The position numbers and the translations under genes were made by a program. A model generated the notes under the pieces. It was not told where the DNA came from and ran no database searches. It was given only the letters and a program-made list of their open reading frames with translations. From the NCBI GenBank assembly GCA_963840235.1, contig CAWIYC010000002.1, positions 310,001 through 374,000 on the forward strand: 64,000 nucleotides of DNA, read 5' to 3'. Numbering within the stretch: the stretch's first letter is position 1; each line of letters starts with the position of its first letter. Below are positions 31,148 through 39,302 of this stretch, one piece after another. The DNA comes from JBBRHQ01 sp963840235. Its GTDB lineage: Bacteria; Actinomycetota; Thermoleophilia; Solirubrobacterales; 70-9.

Positions 31148-31987
31148 ATGACCACCCCGACTCACGCAGAAACCATCAGACTCGCGGTCATAGACAACGA
31201 CAGCGGCTTCGTCCGCGTGCTCGCCAATCGGGTTGAGTCCGCCGGGTGGCAACACCGCCATCTCTCCAGCGCGGCTCCCCCGGAAGAACTGGTCGCGATG
31301 AAGCTCGGCGCCGTGGTCCTCGACCCCGCCGCCCTCGGCGAGGACGGCTGGTCCTACCTGGAGCGGATCTGCGGCATGCTCCCGGACCTGGCCGTGGTCG
31401 TCTGCACCGGCCCGTCCAGCGTCGCCCAGCGTGTCCGCGGACTGCGGCTGGGGGCAGACGACTGGGTCAGCAAGCCCTGCCACCCGGAGGAGGTGATCGC
31501 CAGGATCGAGGCGATCGTCCGCCGACGCCGCCACAGCCTCAGTACGGAGGTCGGCCCGCTCGTCGTCGGTGAGCTCGAAATCAGGCCCGACCAGTTTCAG
31601 GCGTTCGTCAGCGGCGTCAGCCTCGACCTGACACGGCGCGAGTTCGAGCTGCTGCAGCTGCTCGCAGGAGCCAAGGGTCAGGCGCTGGAGCGGGAGACGA
31701 TCTATCAGCGAGTCTGGGGTTACGCGATGGCCCACGGTGACCGCTCGGTCGACGTCTTCGTCCGCAAGCTGCGGCAGAAGCTGCAGAAGCGATCCCCCGG
31801 CTGGAGCTACATCCACACTCATTTCGGGGTCGGTTACCGATTTGACCCGGAGCCCCACGCGGGGCAGGGCACCGGCGACCCATCCGCCGTGGACGCCCAG
31901 CAGGACCAGGCCCCCCTTGAAAGTCCCGCCGCGGAGGAATCGGAGCCTTCACTGAAGGAATACAGGGCGGTGCCGAGTAGCTCCTAG
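31148..31987 (+). CDS. OmpR/PhoB-type response regulator
   Basis: This 279-residue regulator has a receiver domain (about residues 9-125) and a winged-helix DNA-binding domain (about 140-235). The receiver keeps the acidic pair (VIDND), the phospho-accepting Asp in VVLDPAAL, a Thr in VVCTGP and the Lys in VSKP. The DNA-binding domain shows LTRREFELLQLLA, DRSVDVFVRKLRQKL and the closing GVGYRF. A Pro/Glu-rich tail of about 40 residues follows. It stands at the head of the phosphate cluster and is the likely PhoP/PhoB. No histidine kinase is encoded nearby. The ATG at 31148 is chosen because longer forms only add low-complexity residues. Confidence 0.9.
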   Translation: MTTPTHAETIRLAVIDNDSGFVRVLANRVESAGWQHRHLSSAAPPEELVAMKLGAVVLDPAALGEDGWSYLERICGMLPDLAVVVCTGPSSVAQRVRGLRLGADDWVSKPCHPEEVIARIEAIVRRRRHSLSTEVGPLVVGELEIRPDQFQAFVSGVSLDLTRREFELLQLLAGAKGQALERETIYQRVWGYAMAHGDRSVDVFVRKLRQKLQKRSPGWSYIHTHFGVGYRFDPEPHAGQGTGDPSAVDAQQDQAPLESPAAEESEPSLKEYRAVPSSS

Positions 31988-31997
31988 CCTCGGCGCA

Positions 31998-32213
31998 ATG
32001 ATCGAGCAAGCTAGAGACCGGATTCGCCGCTTGCGAAACCGGGCCGCGCTCGGCGACTGCCCGGTGTGCGGGAAGAAGGTCAAGCGCCGCCAGCATCCGG
32101 TCAAGGTCTGGGCTGGCAAGTACGCCCACGGGAAATGCGCCTCCTACGTGCGCCGCTCCCGGCGCGGGCGCGCCGGTTCACAGCGCGTTCACGAGAGGTT
32201 CACAACGCCGTAA
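31998..32213 (+). CDS. Small zinc-ribbon-like basic protein
   Basis: This 71-residue, strongly basic protein has CPVCGKKV and, 18 residues after the second cysteine, HGKC, which together could bind one zinc. The ends are rich in Arg. It begins 10 bases after the regulator stop, with TAGCCT 7 bases before its ATG suggesting its own leaderless start. A PHO box lies inside its last codons. It may bind nucleic acid; no family is recognised. Confidence 0.6.
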   Translation: MIEQARDRIRRLRNRAALGDCPVCGKKVKRRQHPVKVWAGKYAHGKCASYVRRSRRGRAGSQRVHERFTTP

Positions 32214-32214
32214 C
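32176..32214 (+). promoter_or_regulatory. PHO box (four 11-nt repeats) before the winged-helix gene
   Basis: GTTCAC occurs at 32176, 32187 and 32198 with an exact 11-base period, and CGTAAC follows at 32209. This matches the PhoP/PhoB direct-repeat architecture. It overlaps the 3' end of the small zinc-ribbon gene and precedes the winged-helix gene at 32251. Confidence 0.75.
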
Positions 32215-32250
32215 CGGTTGGGCCGGCGCCCGGGGGAAGCTTTCCTCGGG

Positions 32251-32580
32251 ATGATCAGCGACAACGGAGCCCGATCGCGCTATCTCGCCGGCCGACTGGA
32301 GATCCGGCCTGACGAGCACTCGGCGCTTGTCGACGGGCGCCCACTGAGCCTGACGGTGCGCGAACTGCAGCTGTTGAGGTGCCTCGCCTCCCATCCGCAG
32401 CGGATCATGACCCGGGAGGAGCTCTACGCCGAGGTCTGGGGAAGGGTGCCGCGCCGGACCGACCGATCGGTGGACGTCTACGTCAGCCGCCTGCGCTCGA
32501 AGCTTCGCGACGCCCTGCCCGGATCGAGGCTGATCCACACCCACACCGGCATCGGCTACCGCTTCTCCCCCGAGCCCTGA
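32251..32580 (+). CDS. Stand-alone winged-helix DNA-binding protein (PhoB C-terminal domain type)
   Basis: This 109-residue protein is essentially only the OmpR/PhoB effector domain: LEIRPDEHSALVDGRPLSLTVRELQLLRCLA, then DRSVDVYVSRLRSKL recognition helix, and IHTHTGIGYRF wing. There is no receiver domain. It is clearly similar to the DNA-binding half of the regulator at 31148, so it may be a partial duplicate that competes for or shares PHO boxes. The ATG at 32251 is preferred; a TTG at 32218 would add 11 residues. It is preceded by a PHO box and followed by the pstS PHO box. Confidence 0.82.
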   Translation: MISDNGARSRYLAGRLEIRPDEHSALVDGRPLSLTVRELQLLRCLASHPQRIMTREELYAEVWGRVPRRTDRSVDVYVSRLRSKLRDALPGSRLIHTHTGIGYRFSPEP

Positions 32581-32584
32581 GCCC

Positions 32585-32634
32585 GTTCACGGTGTATTCA
32601 CATCTTTTTTACATCGGCGCTACAGGCGCGTAAC
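32585..32634 (+). promoter_or_regulatory. PHO box (five 11-nt repeats) of pstS
   Basis: GTTCAC (32585), ATTCAC (32596), TTTTAC (32607), CGCTAC (32618) and CGTAAC (32629) keep an exact 11-base period over five units. It starts just after the stop of the winged-helix gene, about 85 bases before the pstS start. Confidence 0.8.
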
Positions 32635-32718
32635 AAGCTGCAGCGGGGACGGCTGGGAGCCTGGCTTGGTGACCGGCCCCGGCCGGCTCGATGAGTATCA
32701 GCCAACAAAGGAGACTTA

Positions 32719-33690
32719 GTGATTAGCTCAAAGTGGATCGCGGCCATCGCCGCCTCGTCGGCCCTGGCGGTTGGCGTCGCGGCATGCGGCAGCAGCAGCG
32801 ACAGCACAACCAGCGGCGGCGGCGGAGACCTCTCAGGCTCGATTGCAATCGACGGCTCGAGCACCGTCTTCCCGATCACCCAGGCCGCCGCCGAGGCGTT
32901 CCAGGGCAGCAACGGCGGCGTGCAGGTCACCGTCGGCGAGTCCGGAACCGGTGGAGGCTTCGAGAAGTTCTGCGCCGGTGAGACCCAGATCAGCGACGCC
33001 TCGCGGCCGATCGAGCCGGAGGAGATCTCGGCCTGCAAGAAGAAGGGAATCACCTACACCGATTTCCAGATCGCCAACGACGGCATCTCGGTCGTCACCA
33101 ATCCCGACCTCGCGATCAAGTGCCTGACGACTGATCAGCTGAAGCTGCTGTGGAACAAGGGCTCGAAGATCACCAACTACAGCCAGCTCGGCAAGGACGC
33201 TGAGACCGGCAAGCCGCTCCCCGACGCCAAGGTCAGCCTCTACGGCCCGGGAACGGATTCGGGAACGTTCGACTTCTTCACCGACTCGATCAACGGTGTC
33301 GAAGGGCAGAGCCGCAGCGACTACCAGCCCTCCGAGGACGACAACGTCCTGGTCGAGGGTGTCTCAGGAGACTCGAGCGGCCTCGGCTACTTCGGCTTCT
33401 CCTACTACGAGCAGAACCAGGACAAGCTGAACCTGGTCGCCGTCGACTCCGGCAAGGGCTGCGTCGCTCCGTCGAAGAAGGCGATCCAGGACGGCACCTA
33501 CACGCCGCTCTCGCGACCGCTGTTCATCTACCCGAACTCCGACGACCTCAAGAAGGAGGCCCAGGTCAAGGCGTTCGTGCAGGACTACGTCGACAACGCG
33601 GTCACCTACGCCGACACGGCGCAGCTGGTTCCGCTGACGCCGGCGCAGCTGAGCGAGTCGAAGGCGGCGCTGAACAAGGCGATCGGCTAG
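32719..33690 (+). CDS. pstS: Phosphate ABC transporter substrate-binding lipoprotein PstS
   Basis: PstS captures phosphate outside the membrane for the PstCAB transporter. The 323-residue precursor has a signal peptide ending in the lipobox GVAAC. The phosphate-binding segments GSSTVFPIT near residue 46, SGTGGGFEKFCAGE near 75, ISDASRPI, and GTDSGTFDFF near 178 are intact. The GTG start has AAAGGAG (32707-32713) at good spacing, one of the clearest ribosome-binding sites in the window. The five-unit PHO box upstream indicates induction in phosphate starvation. Confidence 0.97.
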   Translation: MISSKWIAAIAASSALAVGVAACGSSSDSTTSGGGGDLSGSIAIDGSSTVFPITQAAAEAFQGSNGGVQVTVGESGTGGGFEKFCAGETQISDASRPIEPEEISACKKKGITYTDFQIANDGISVVTNPDLAIKCLTTDQLKLLWNKGSKITNYSQLGKDAETGKPLPDAKVSLYGPGTDSGTFDFFTDSINGVEGQSRSDYQPSEDDNVLVEGVSGDSSGLGYFGFSYYEQNQDKLNLVAVDSGKGCVAPSKKAIQDGTYTPLSRPLFIYPNSDDLKKEAQVKAFVQDYVDNAVTYADTAQLVPLTPAQLSESKAALNKAIG

Positions 33691-33709
33691 CGCCGACCAC
33701 GGATCCCGA

Positions 33710-34657
33710 GTGGAGGCAGCAACAGGATCGGCGGGCAAGGTGGCGCCGGGGGCAGTGTCCCTCGGCGCCACCAGCCGCCATCTCGGCGAGAGGCTGATCC
33801 GCTACCTGCTGTTTGCCGCCGCGGCGATCTCGGTACTGACCACGCTGGGAATCCTCTACGCCCTCCTCAGCGAGACGATCAAGTTCTTCTCCGAGGTCGG
33901 GATCGGCTCCTTCATCACCGACGCCGAGTGGGCGCCGCTGTTCGAGCCGCCGCATTACGGCATCTGGCAGCTGATCAACGGAACCTTCCTGATCACGGGG
34001 ATCGCGATCCTGCTGGCGATCCCGCTGGGGCTGGGGTCGGCCGTGTATCTCTCGGAGTACGCATCACCGCGCGCTCGCAAGTGGATAAAGCCGGTGCTCG
34101 AGGTGCTGGTCGGCGTCCCGACGATCGTCTTCGGCTATTTCGCCCTCACCTTCATCACGCCGACGATCCTGCAGAGCTTTCTCGGCGTCGATGTGCAGAT
34201 CTTCAACGCCCTCGCAGCCTCGCTGGTGATGGCGATAATGATCCTGCCGACGATCGCCTCGATCTCCGAGGACGCGATGTCGGCCGTCCCGCAGGGCCTG
34301 CGGGAAGGCGCCTACGGGATGGGCGCCACCAAGCTCCAGGTCTCGACCCGGGTCGTCTTCCCGGCGGCTCTCTCGGGAATCGTCGCCGCGATCGTCCTCG
34401 GGATCTCGCGCGCGATCGGTGAGACGATGATCGTCCTCATCGCCGCCGGCCAGCAGCCGAACTCGGGGCTCGATCCGAAGCAGCCGTTCGAGACGATCTC
34501 GGCCTTCATCGCCGCCACCGGGAAGGGCGACATCCCCACCGGCAGCACCGATTACAAGACGATCTTCGCCGCCGGCATGACGCTGTTCCTGCTGACCCTC
34601 GTCTTCAACATGATCGCGATCCGCTTCGTCCGCAAGTACAGGCAGGTCTACGAGTGA
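33710..34657 (+). CDS. pstC: Phosphate ABC transporter permease PstC
   Basis: PstC is one of the two membrane subunits of the high-affinity phosphate transporter. The 315-residue protein has six predicted helices starting about residue 30. The cytoplasmic EAA-type loop is visible as VPQGLREGAYGMGATKLQVSTRVVFPAAL. GVPTIVFGYFAL is typical of PstC. The GTG start follows pstS by 19 bases, and its stop overlaps the pstA start by 4 bases. Confidence 0.96.
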   Translation: MEAATGSAGKVAPGAVSLGATSRHLGERLIRYLLFAAAAISVLTTLGILYALLSETIKFFSEVGIGSFITDAEWAPLFEPPHYGIWQLINGTFLITGIAILLAIPLGLGSAVYLSEYASPRARKWIKPVLEVLVGVPTIVFGYFALTFITPTILQSFLGVDVQIFNALAASLVMAIMILPTIASISEDAMSAVPQGLREGAYGMGATKLQVSTRVVFPAALSGIVAAIVLGISRAIGETMIVLIAAGQQPNSGLDPKQPFETISAFIAATGKGDIPTGSTDYKTIFAAGMTLFLLTLVFNMIAIRFVRKYRQVYE

Positions 34658-35565
34658 GCACGGAGCCCAATCTGCCCACCGCCTCCGACGCGGCTGCCGC
34701 GAACCTGAAGGAGGGCCCGCGGGCGAACCGGCTCAAGGACGGCGCCTTCAGGGCGGCGATGCTCGCCTGCCTCGCGATCGCCCTGCTGACCCTGGTCGCG
34801 CTGGTGGTCCAGGACGCGATCAAGGGCATCGGCAGCATCAACCTCGAATTCTTCACCAACTACGCCTCCTCGTTCCCGGAGAACGCCGGCATCAGGGCCG
34901 CCCTTCTGGGAACGATCTGGCTGATGGGCGTCTGCGCCCTCTTCATCATCCCCGTTGGCGTCGCCAGCGCGATCTACCTCGAGGAGTACGCCGACGGAGA
35001 CCGCTGGTACAACCGCTTCATCGAGGTCAACATCCAGAACCTCGCCTCGGTCCCCTCGATCATCTACGGAATCCTCGGCCTCGCCTTCCTCGTCAGGGGT
35101 CCGCTGGGTCTCGGCCGCACCGTCCTCGCCGGTGGTCTCACCCTGGCGCTGCTGGTGCTGCCGGTCGTGATCATCGCCGGCCGCGAGGCGCTCCGGGCAG
35201 TGCCGCCCTCGATCCGCGAGGGGTCGATGGCCCTCGGCGCGACCAAGTGGCAGACGGTCTGGAAGCAGGTCCTTCCCGCGGCGATCCCGGGGATCGCAAC
35301 CGGCGTGATCCTGGCCCTGTCGCGGGCGATCGGCGAGACTGCGCCCCTGATCCTCGTCGGCGCCCCGATCTTCATCGCCTTCGACCCGACGGGACTCAAC
35401 TCCGCCTTCACGGTCCTGCCCCTCCAGGCCTTCAACTGGATCTCCCAGCCGCAATCCGAGTTCAAGGACCTCGCCGCGGCTGCGATCCTCGTCTTGCTTG
35501 CTCTGCTGCTGATCATGAACGGCGTGGCGATCTGGCTCCGAAACAAGTATCAGCAAAGGTGGTGA
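34654..35565 (+). CDS. pstA: Phosphate ABC transporter permease PstA
   Basis: PstA pairs with PstC to form the transport channel. The 303-residue protein has an N-terminal cytoplasmic region of about 25 residues and six helices. Conserved PstA segments are NLASVPSIIYGILGLAF near residue 128 and the loop VPPSIREGSMALGATKWQTVWKQVLPAAIPG near 187. The GTG start overlaps the pstC stop. pstB follows after 6 bases. Confidence 0.96.
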   Translation: MSTEPNLPTASDAAAANLKEGPRANRLKDGAFRAAMLACLAIALLTLVALVVQDAIKGIGSINLEFFTNYASSFPENAGIRAALLGTIWLMGVCALFIIPVGVASAIYLEEYADGDRWYNRFIEVNIQNLASVPSIIYGILGLAFLVRGPLGLGRTVLAGGLTLALLVLPVVIIAGREALRAVPPSIREGSMALGATKWQTVWKQVLPAAIPGIATGVILALSRAIGETAPLILVGAPIFIAFDPTGLNSAFTVLPLQAFNWISQPQSEFKDLAAAAILVLLALLLIMNGVAIWLRNKYQQRW

Positions 35566-35571
35566 TCGGTA

Positions 35572-36501
35572 GTGTCAGACCGGGTGAGCGAATTGAGTGA
35601 CGAAGAGCGCCGGCAGCACCAGACCGAGCCCGGACCGGGTGACCCGGCCGCGGCCGGCTACCAGGTCCCCGCGGCGGAGATCCAAACGACCGTGCGCAGG
35701 AAGGCCGCCGCCGACGGAAACATCGGTCGCGAGAACGTCTTCGAGCTTCGCGACGTCACGGTCAGCTACGGCGGAAAGCCCGCGGTTGCGGACGTCTCCA
35801 TGGATATCCACCGCAACGACATCACCGCGCTGATCGGCCCGTCGGGGTGCGGCAAGAGCACCCTGCTGCGGGCCCTGAACCGGATGAACGACCTGATCCC
35901 AAGCGCCAGCGTCAGCGGCAGCGTCGTCTACCACGGCCAGGATCTCTACGCTGCCGACGTCGACCCGGTCGAGGTCCGAAAGCACATCGGCATGGTCTTC
36001 CAGAAGCCGAATCCATTCCCCAAGTCGATCAAAGAGAACGTTGCCTTCGGCCCCAAGATCCTCGGGCTCGACAACGTCGACGAGAGGATCGAGGCGGCGT
36101 TGAAGGGGGCGGCGCTGTGGGAAGAGGTCAAGAACCGACTCGACGAGAACGCCTACGGGATGTCGGGCGGCCAGCAGCAGCGACTCTGCATCGCCCGCTG
36201 CCTGGCGGTCGATCCCGACGTGATCCTGATGGACGAGCCCTGCTCGGCGCTCGACCCGATCTCGACCGGGAAGATCGAGGATCTGATGACGGAGCTCAAG
36301 GACACCTACTCGATCGTCATCGTCACCCACAACATGCAGCAGGCGGCGCGGGTCTCCGATCGCACCGCGTTTCTGATCGTCGAGCTCGACCAGGCGGAGG
36401 CGCGGCAGGGCCGGCTCGTCGAGTACGACGAGACCGAGAAGATCTTCACCAACCCGGCCGACTCGCGCACCGAGGACTACGTCTCCGGGAAGGTCGGCTG
36501 A
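35572..36501 (+). CDS. pstB: Phosphate ABC transporter ATPase PstB
   Basis: PstB energises phosphate import. Walker A GPSGCGKST lies at about residues 89-97, the Q-loop region MVFQKPNPFP near 143, the signature MSGGQQQRLCIARCL near 197, Walker B VILMDEP near 217 and the H-loop VTHNMQQA near 246. The PNPFP motif is specific to PstB. The 309-residue form has an N-terminal extension of about 55 residues of low complexity; later starts in frame cannot be excluded. The stop overlaps the phoU start. Confidence 0.96.
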   Translation: MSDRVSELSDEERRQHQTEPGPGDPAAAGYQVPAAEIQTTVRRKAAADGNIGRENVFELRDVTVSYGGKPAVADVSMDIHRNDITALIGPSGCGKSTLLRALNRMNDLIPSASVSGSVVYHGQDLYAADVDPVEVRKHIGMVFQKPNPFPKSIKENVAFGPKILGLDNVDERIEAALKGAALWEEVKNRLDENAYGMSGGQQQRLCIARCLAVDPDVILMDEPCSALDPISTGKIEDLMTELKDTYSIVIVTHNMQQAARVSDRTAFLIVELDQAEARQGRLVEYDETEKIFTNPADSRTEDYVSGKVG

Positions 36502-37211
36502 TGGCCGGCGGCGTCCGGGTCGGCTACCAGGAGGAGCTCGAGCAGCTCGAGCGCTCCGGCCTCGGCGGGCTCGACCTCGTGACCTCGGCACTCGACCGCA
36601 CGATGGAGGCGACCGAGCACCAGGACGTTGAGCTGGCGCAGCTGGTGATCGCCGACGATGACCGCATCGACGGCCGCTACCTCGAGGTCCACCAGAGCCT
36701 GGTCACCCTGCTCGCGACCCAGTCACCGGTCGCCACCGACCTGCGCCTGATCGCGGCGCTGCTCCACGTGATGAAGAACGTAGAGCGGATGGGCGATCAG
36801 TGCGTGAACATCTGCAAGCTGATCCCACTCTCGGGCAACGAGCCCCCCGCCGACGAGGAATTGCTGAAGCGAATCCTGATGATGGGAAAGCAGGCCCGCA
36901 CCCAGATCAACCAGGCCAAGCGTGCCTTCGAGGGGCGCGACATCGCCATGGCCCGCGACCTGGTGCGCCAGGACGACGTCGTCGACAACCTCAACCGCGA
37001 GTGCTTTCAAATCGCCCTGGAGATCGGCGACGACGCCGACCGGCGCGAGTGGGGGATGACGATGATGCTCGCCGCGAGAGCGCTGGAGAGGGTTGGTGAC
37101 AACACCGTCGACATCGGCGAGCAGGTCGCCTTCGTCGTCACCGGGCTCTTTCGTGAGTTCGAGGACGCCTCGCACCCGGCCGAGGGGATCCTCAACCCGC
37201 AGTCGCCGTAG
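36501..37211 (+). CDS. phoU: Phosphate signalling protein PhoU
   Basis: PhoU couples the Pst transporter to control of the phosphate response. The 236-residue protein is two repeated three-helix bundles. The metal-binding motifs DDDRIDGRYLEVHQ (about residue 50) with ERMGDQCVNIC (about 94), and RDLVRQDDVVDNLNRECF with ERVGDNTVDIGEQ (about 202), are the two expected E/DxxxD clusters. The ATG overlaps the pstB stop (ATGA). It ends the Pst operon, and a structured repeat follows 41 bases after the stop. Confidence 0.94.
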   Translation: MAGGVRVGYQEELEQLERSGLGGLDLVTSALDRTMEATEHQDVELAQLVIADDDRIDGRYLEVHQSLVTLLATQSPVATDLRLIAALLHVMKNVERMGDQCVNICKLIPLSGNEPPADEELLKRILMMGKQARTQINQAKRAFEGRDIAMARDLVRQDDVVDNLNRECFQIALEIGDDADRREWGMTMMLAARALERVGDNTVDIGEQVAFVVTGLFREFEDASHPAEGILNPQSP

Positions 37212-37252
37212 CGGCGGTTGGCTGAGCGGCTCAGCGGGCGGGCGTGGGGCGC

Positions 37253-37344
37253 GGGTCCTGTCACGAGATGGGACCCACCAGTCCTGCGGTGCAGTGGCTC
37301 CTCGGACTGGTCCATCCCATCCGGTGCCACCCGCGGGAGAGGCC
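37253..37344 (+). repeat. Structured repeat, copy 3
   Basis: This copy begins GGGTCCTGTCACGAG, continues ATGGGACCCACCA, has the central stem ACCAGTCC/GGACTGGT, and ends CCATCCCATCCGGTGCCACCCG. It lies between the 3' ends of phoU and the convergent TIM-barrel gene, whose corrected stop codon begins at the next base (37345). Confidence 0.7.
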
Positions 37345-38227
37345 TCAGGCAGCCGCCGCTGCAGGCCTGGGTGCTGCCAGAAGCCTCACCGTTTGCTCGA
37401 AGAGCTCGCGCGGGGGTGGGACGGTGGGGGGGATGGACCTCGAGGAGCAATGGAGCATGGTGACCCCGCAACAGCGGTGCAAGCACGGTCCACGGCAGCG
37501 ATCCCGCTCCCGGGGGGAGGTGGAGGTCGAGGCGAAGGGGGTCGAGATCGGGCCGGGAGGGGGAGGAGCGGCGGGCGCCGAGGTTGTCGTGCAGGTGAAA
37601 GAGGGCCACCGAGTCGAGCACCGGCTCTATCAGCTCGCCGATCCCGGCGAGGCGGAGGTCGGCGACCACGTGGGCGTGGCCGAGGTCGAGGCAGAGACCC
37701 AGGGCCGGAGAGGAGATGCGCTTGCAGAGGGTGCGCAACAGCTTCGGCGTGTGCCCGAGGTGCTCGGGCCCGCGGAAGACGGGGGCGAGGTTCTCGACCG
37801 CGATCGTCACTCCCAGGCGCTCTGCCAGGTCCGCGAGGCGGGCGAGTGAGCGTGTCTCCGCGAGGGCGAGGTCCTCGCTGCTGGGCGCGTCGGGAAAGTT
37901 GCGGCCGTGATAGACGACCGCGGCAGCACCGCCTTCGGCCGCGTAGGACAGCAGGCCTTCAAACGCCCGATCGCCTTCCCTGCCCCCGGCGACGAGGCTC
38001 CCGGGCCCGTGGACGATCGCATTGAGGCTCGTGGTGTCAAGTGACGCGGAGGCCGCTCTCGCGTGCCGGTGGCACTCGGGCGGGCTGCGAAGCACCGAGG
38101 CCGGGGGGGCCGGTATCTGGGTCCAGCCGAAGCCGGCGGCCTCGAAGCTCTTCAGCAGCGGGGCTCCCGGCCACCACTCGTAGGGGACGTTGAGCCCAAG
38201 GCGGTCTGCGAGGCTGGTTTTGAGCAT
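37345..38227 (-). CDS. Xylose-isomerase-like TIM-barrel protein (apparent frameshift at 37,414-37,418)
   Basis: This is a sugar-phosphate isomerase/endonuclease-type TIM barrel, probably metal dependent. Expected ligands appear in VAVENLAPVF (Glu), CLDLGHAHVVAD (Asp/His), FHLHDN (His) and LLLEVHPP (Glu). As read, the frame runs on through the repeat and antisense into phoU to 37007, giving an implausible Arg/Ser-rich tail. Removing one base from the G5 run at 37414 instead yields PRELFEQTVRLLAAP and a stop at 37345, about 293 residues, the usual family size. The ATG at 38227 lies downstream of a PHO box that points toward this gene. The substrate is unknown. Confidence 0.75.
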
Positions 38228-38263
38228 CCTGGTTGTTAGTTTTCCCCGCAAATCGCGGATTTC

Positions 38264-38302
38264 GTGAATCCTCGGTGAAGTGGGTGTGAACACCGTGTGA
38301 AC
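38264..38302 (-). promoter_or_regulatory. PHO box (four 11-nt repeats) pointing toward the TIM-barrel gene
   Basis: On the minus strand, GTTCAC, GTTCAC, CTTCAC and ATTCAC follow one another with an exact 11-base period. The orientation is the same as that of the pstS box relative to its gene. It ends 37 bases before the ATG at 38227. The ppx gene lies on the other side. Confidence 0.75.
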
Positions 38303-38363
38303 CTGGGGGCGGGCGGGTACGCCATATCCGCGCCGTCTGCCACTATTGCCCTAGGGCTTCACG

Positions 38364-39272
38364 ATGCTCTGCGCCGCAATCGACATCGGCTCCAATACCA
38401 CCCGCGTGCTCGTCGCCGAGCCCGTCGGCGGGCAGTTGAAGAAGGTGATGGAGCAGCGTGCCTACACCCGGATCAACAAGGCGCTGGACGAGGAGGGCGC
38501 GATCGAGCAGCCGAAGATCCACGAGGTCGGCGAGGTCGTCGCAACCCAGGTGCGGCTGGCCGAGCAGCTCGGGGCAAAGGTGATCAAGACGGTCGCCACC
38601 GCGGCCATCCGGGAGGCCCGCAACTCCGACGAGGTGATCCATGCGATCTCCGAGGTGGCCGGGATCGAGGTCGAGGTCCTGAGCGAGAAGGAGGAGGGGC
38701 GACTGTCCTTCATCGGCGCGACCAAGTCCCTGGGGCACCCGGTGAAGGGGAGGATCGGGGTCGTCGACGTCGGCGGCAGCTCCAGCGAGGTTATCCTCGG
38801 GACCGTGGACGGCGGGGTGGAGTCGGTGCGCTCCTGGCCGGTCGGCTCCGGCGTGCTCGCCGACGAGCTGCTCGAGCGCGACCCGCCGTCTCCAACCGAG
38901 ATCCGTAAGGTGCGCGACCGGATCGAGGACATCTTTGCCGGGGTCGAGATCGAGCGGCCCGAGCAGGCGGTCGCGGTCGGTGGCAGCGCCACCTCTCTGC
39001 GCCGGCTCGTCGGTGCGGTGCTCGAGTACGAGACCTTGGAGCGGGGTATCCGGGTCCTCTCAGGCGGTTCGATCGAAGATGTTGCACGGCGCTTCGAGCT
39101 CGACCCGCTGCGGGTGCGGATCCTGCCAACCGGGGTGCTGTTGCTCGAGAAGATCTCGGAGTTGTTGGGGCAGCCGCTTCAGATAGGCAAAGGAGGGCTG
39201 CGCGAGGGCGTCATCCTCGACCTCCTCAACGACAGCCTGAACGGCTCCTCCCCCGAGGCCGTGGCGGCCTGA
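38364..39272 (+). CDS. ppx: Ppx/GppA family exopolyphosphatase (paralogue 2)
   Basis: This 302-residue ASKHA-fold phosphatase is likely to release phosphate from polyphosphate ends. AIDIGSNTTRVLVAE is the phosphate-1 loop (residues 5-19). VVDVGGSSSEVILG near residue 134 is the second, and AVGGSATSLRRL near 208 the third. It lacks a C-terminal HD domain, like short actinobacterial Ppx1. It is divergent from the PHO-controlled TIM-barrel gene and heads a run of polyphosphate-linked genes (CHAD, PHP-glycosyltransferase, ppk). The ATG lies 6 bases after a TAGGGC box. Confidence 0.92.
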   Translation: MLCAAIDIGSNTTRVLVAEPVGGQLKKVMEQRAYTRINKALDEEGAIEQPKIHEVGEVVATQVRLAEQLGAKVIKTVATAAIREARNSDEVIHAISEVAGIEVEVLSEKEEGRLSFIGATKSLGHPVKGRIGVVDVGGSSSEVILGTVDGGVESVRSWPVGSGVLADELLERDPPSPTEIRKVRDRIEDIFAGVEIERPEQAVAVGGSATSLRRLVGAVLEYETLERGIRVLSGGSIEDVARRFELDPLRVRILPTGVLLLEKISELLGQPLQIGKGGLREGVILDLLNDSLNGSSPEAVAA

Positions 39273-39302
39273 GCCGCGACGAGTTGCCATTAGGCTGATC
39301 CG

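Noticed and set aside
37007..37344. C-terminal extension of the TIM-barrel protein over phoU
   Set aside because: The tail is antisense to phoU and follows a likely homopolymer error; the corrected frame stops at 37345.
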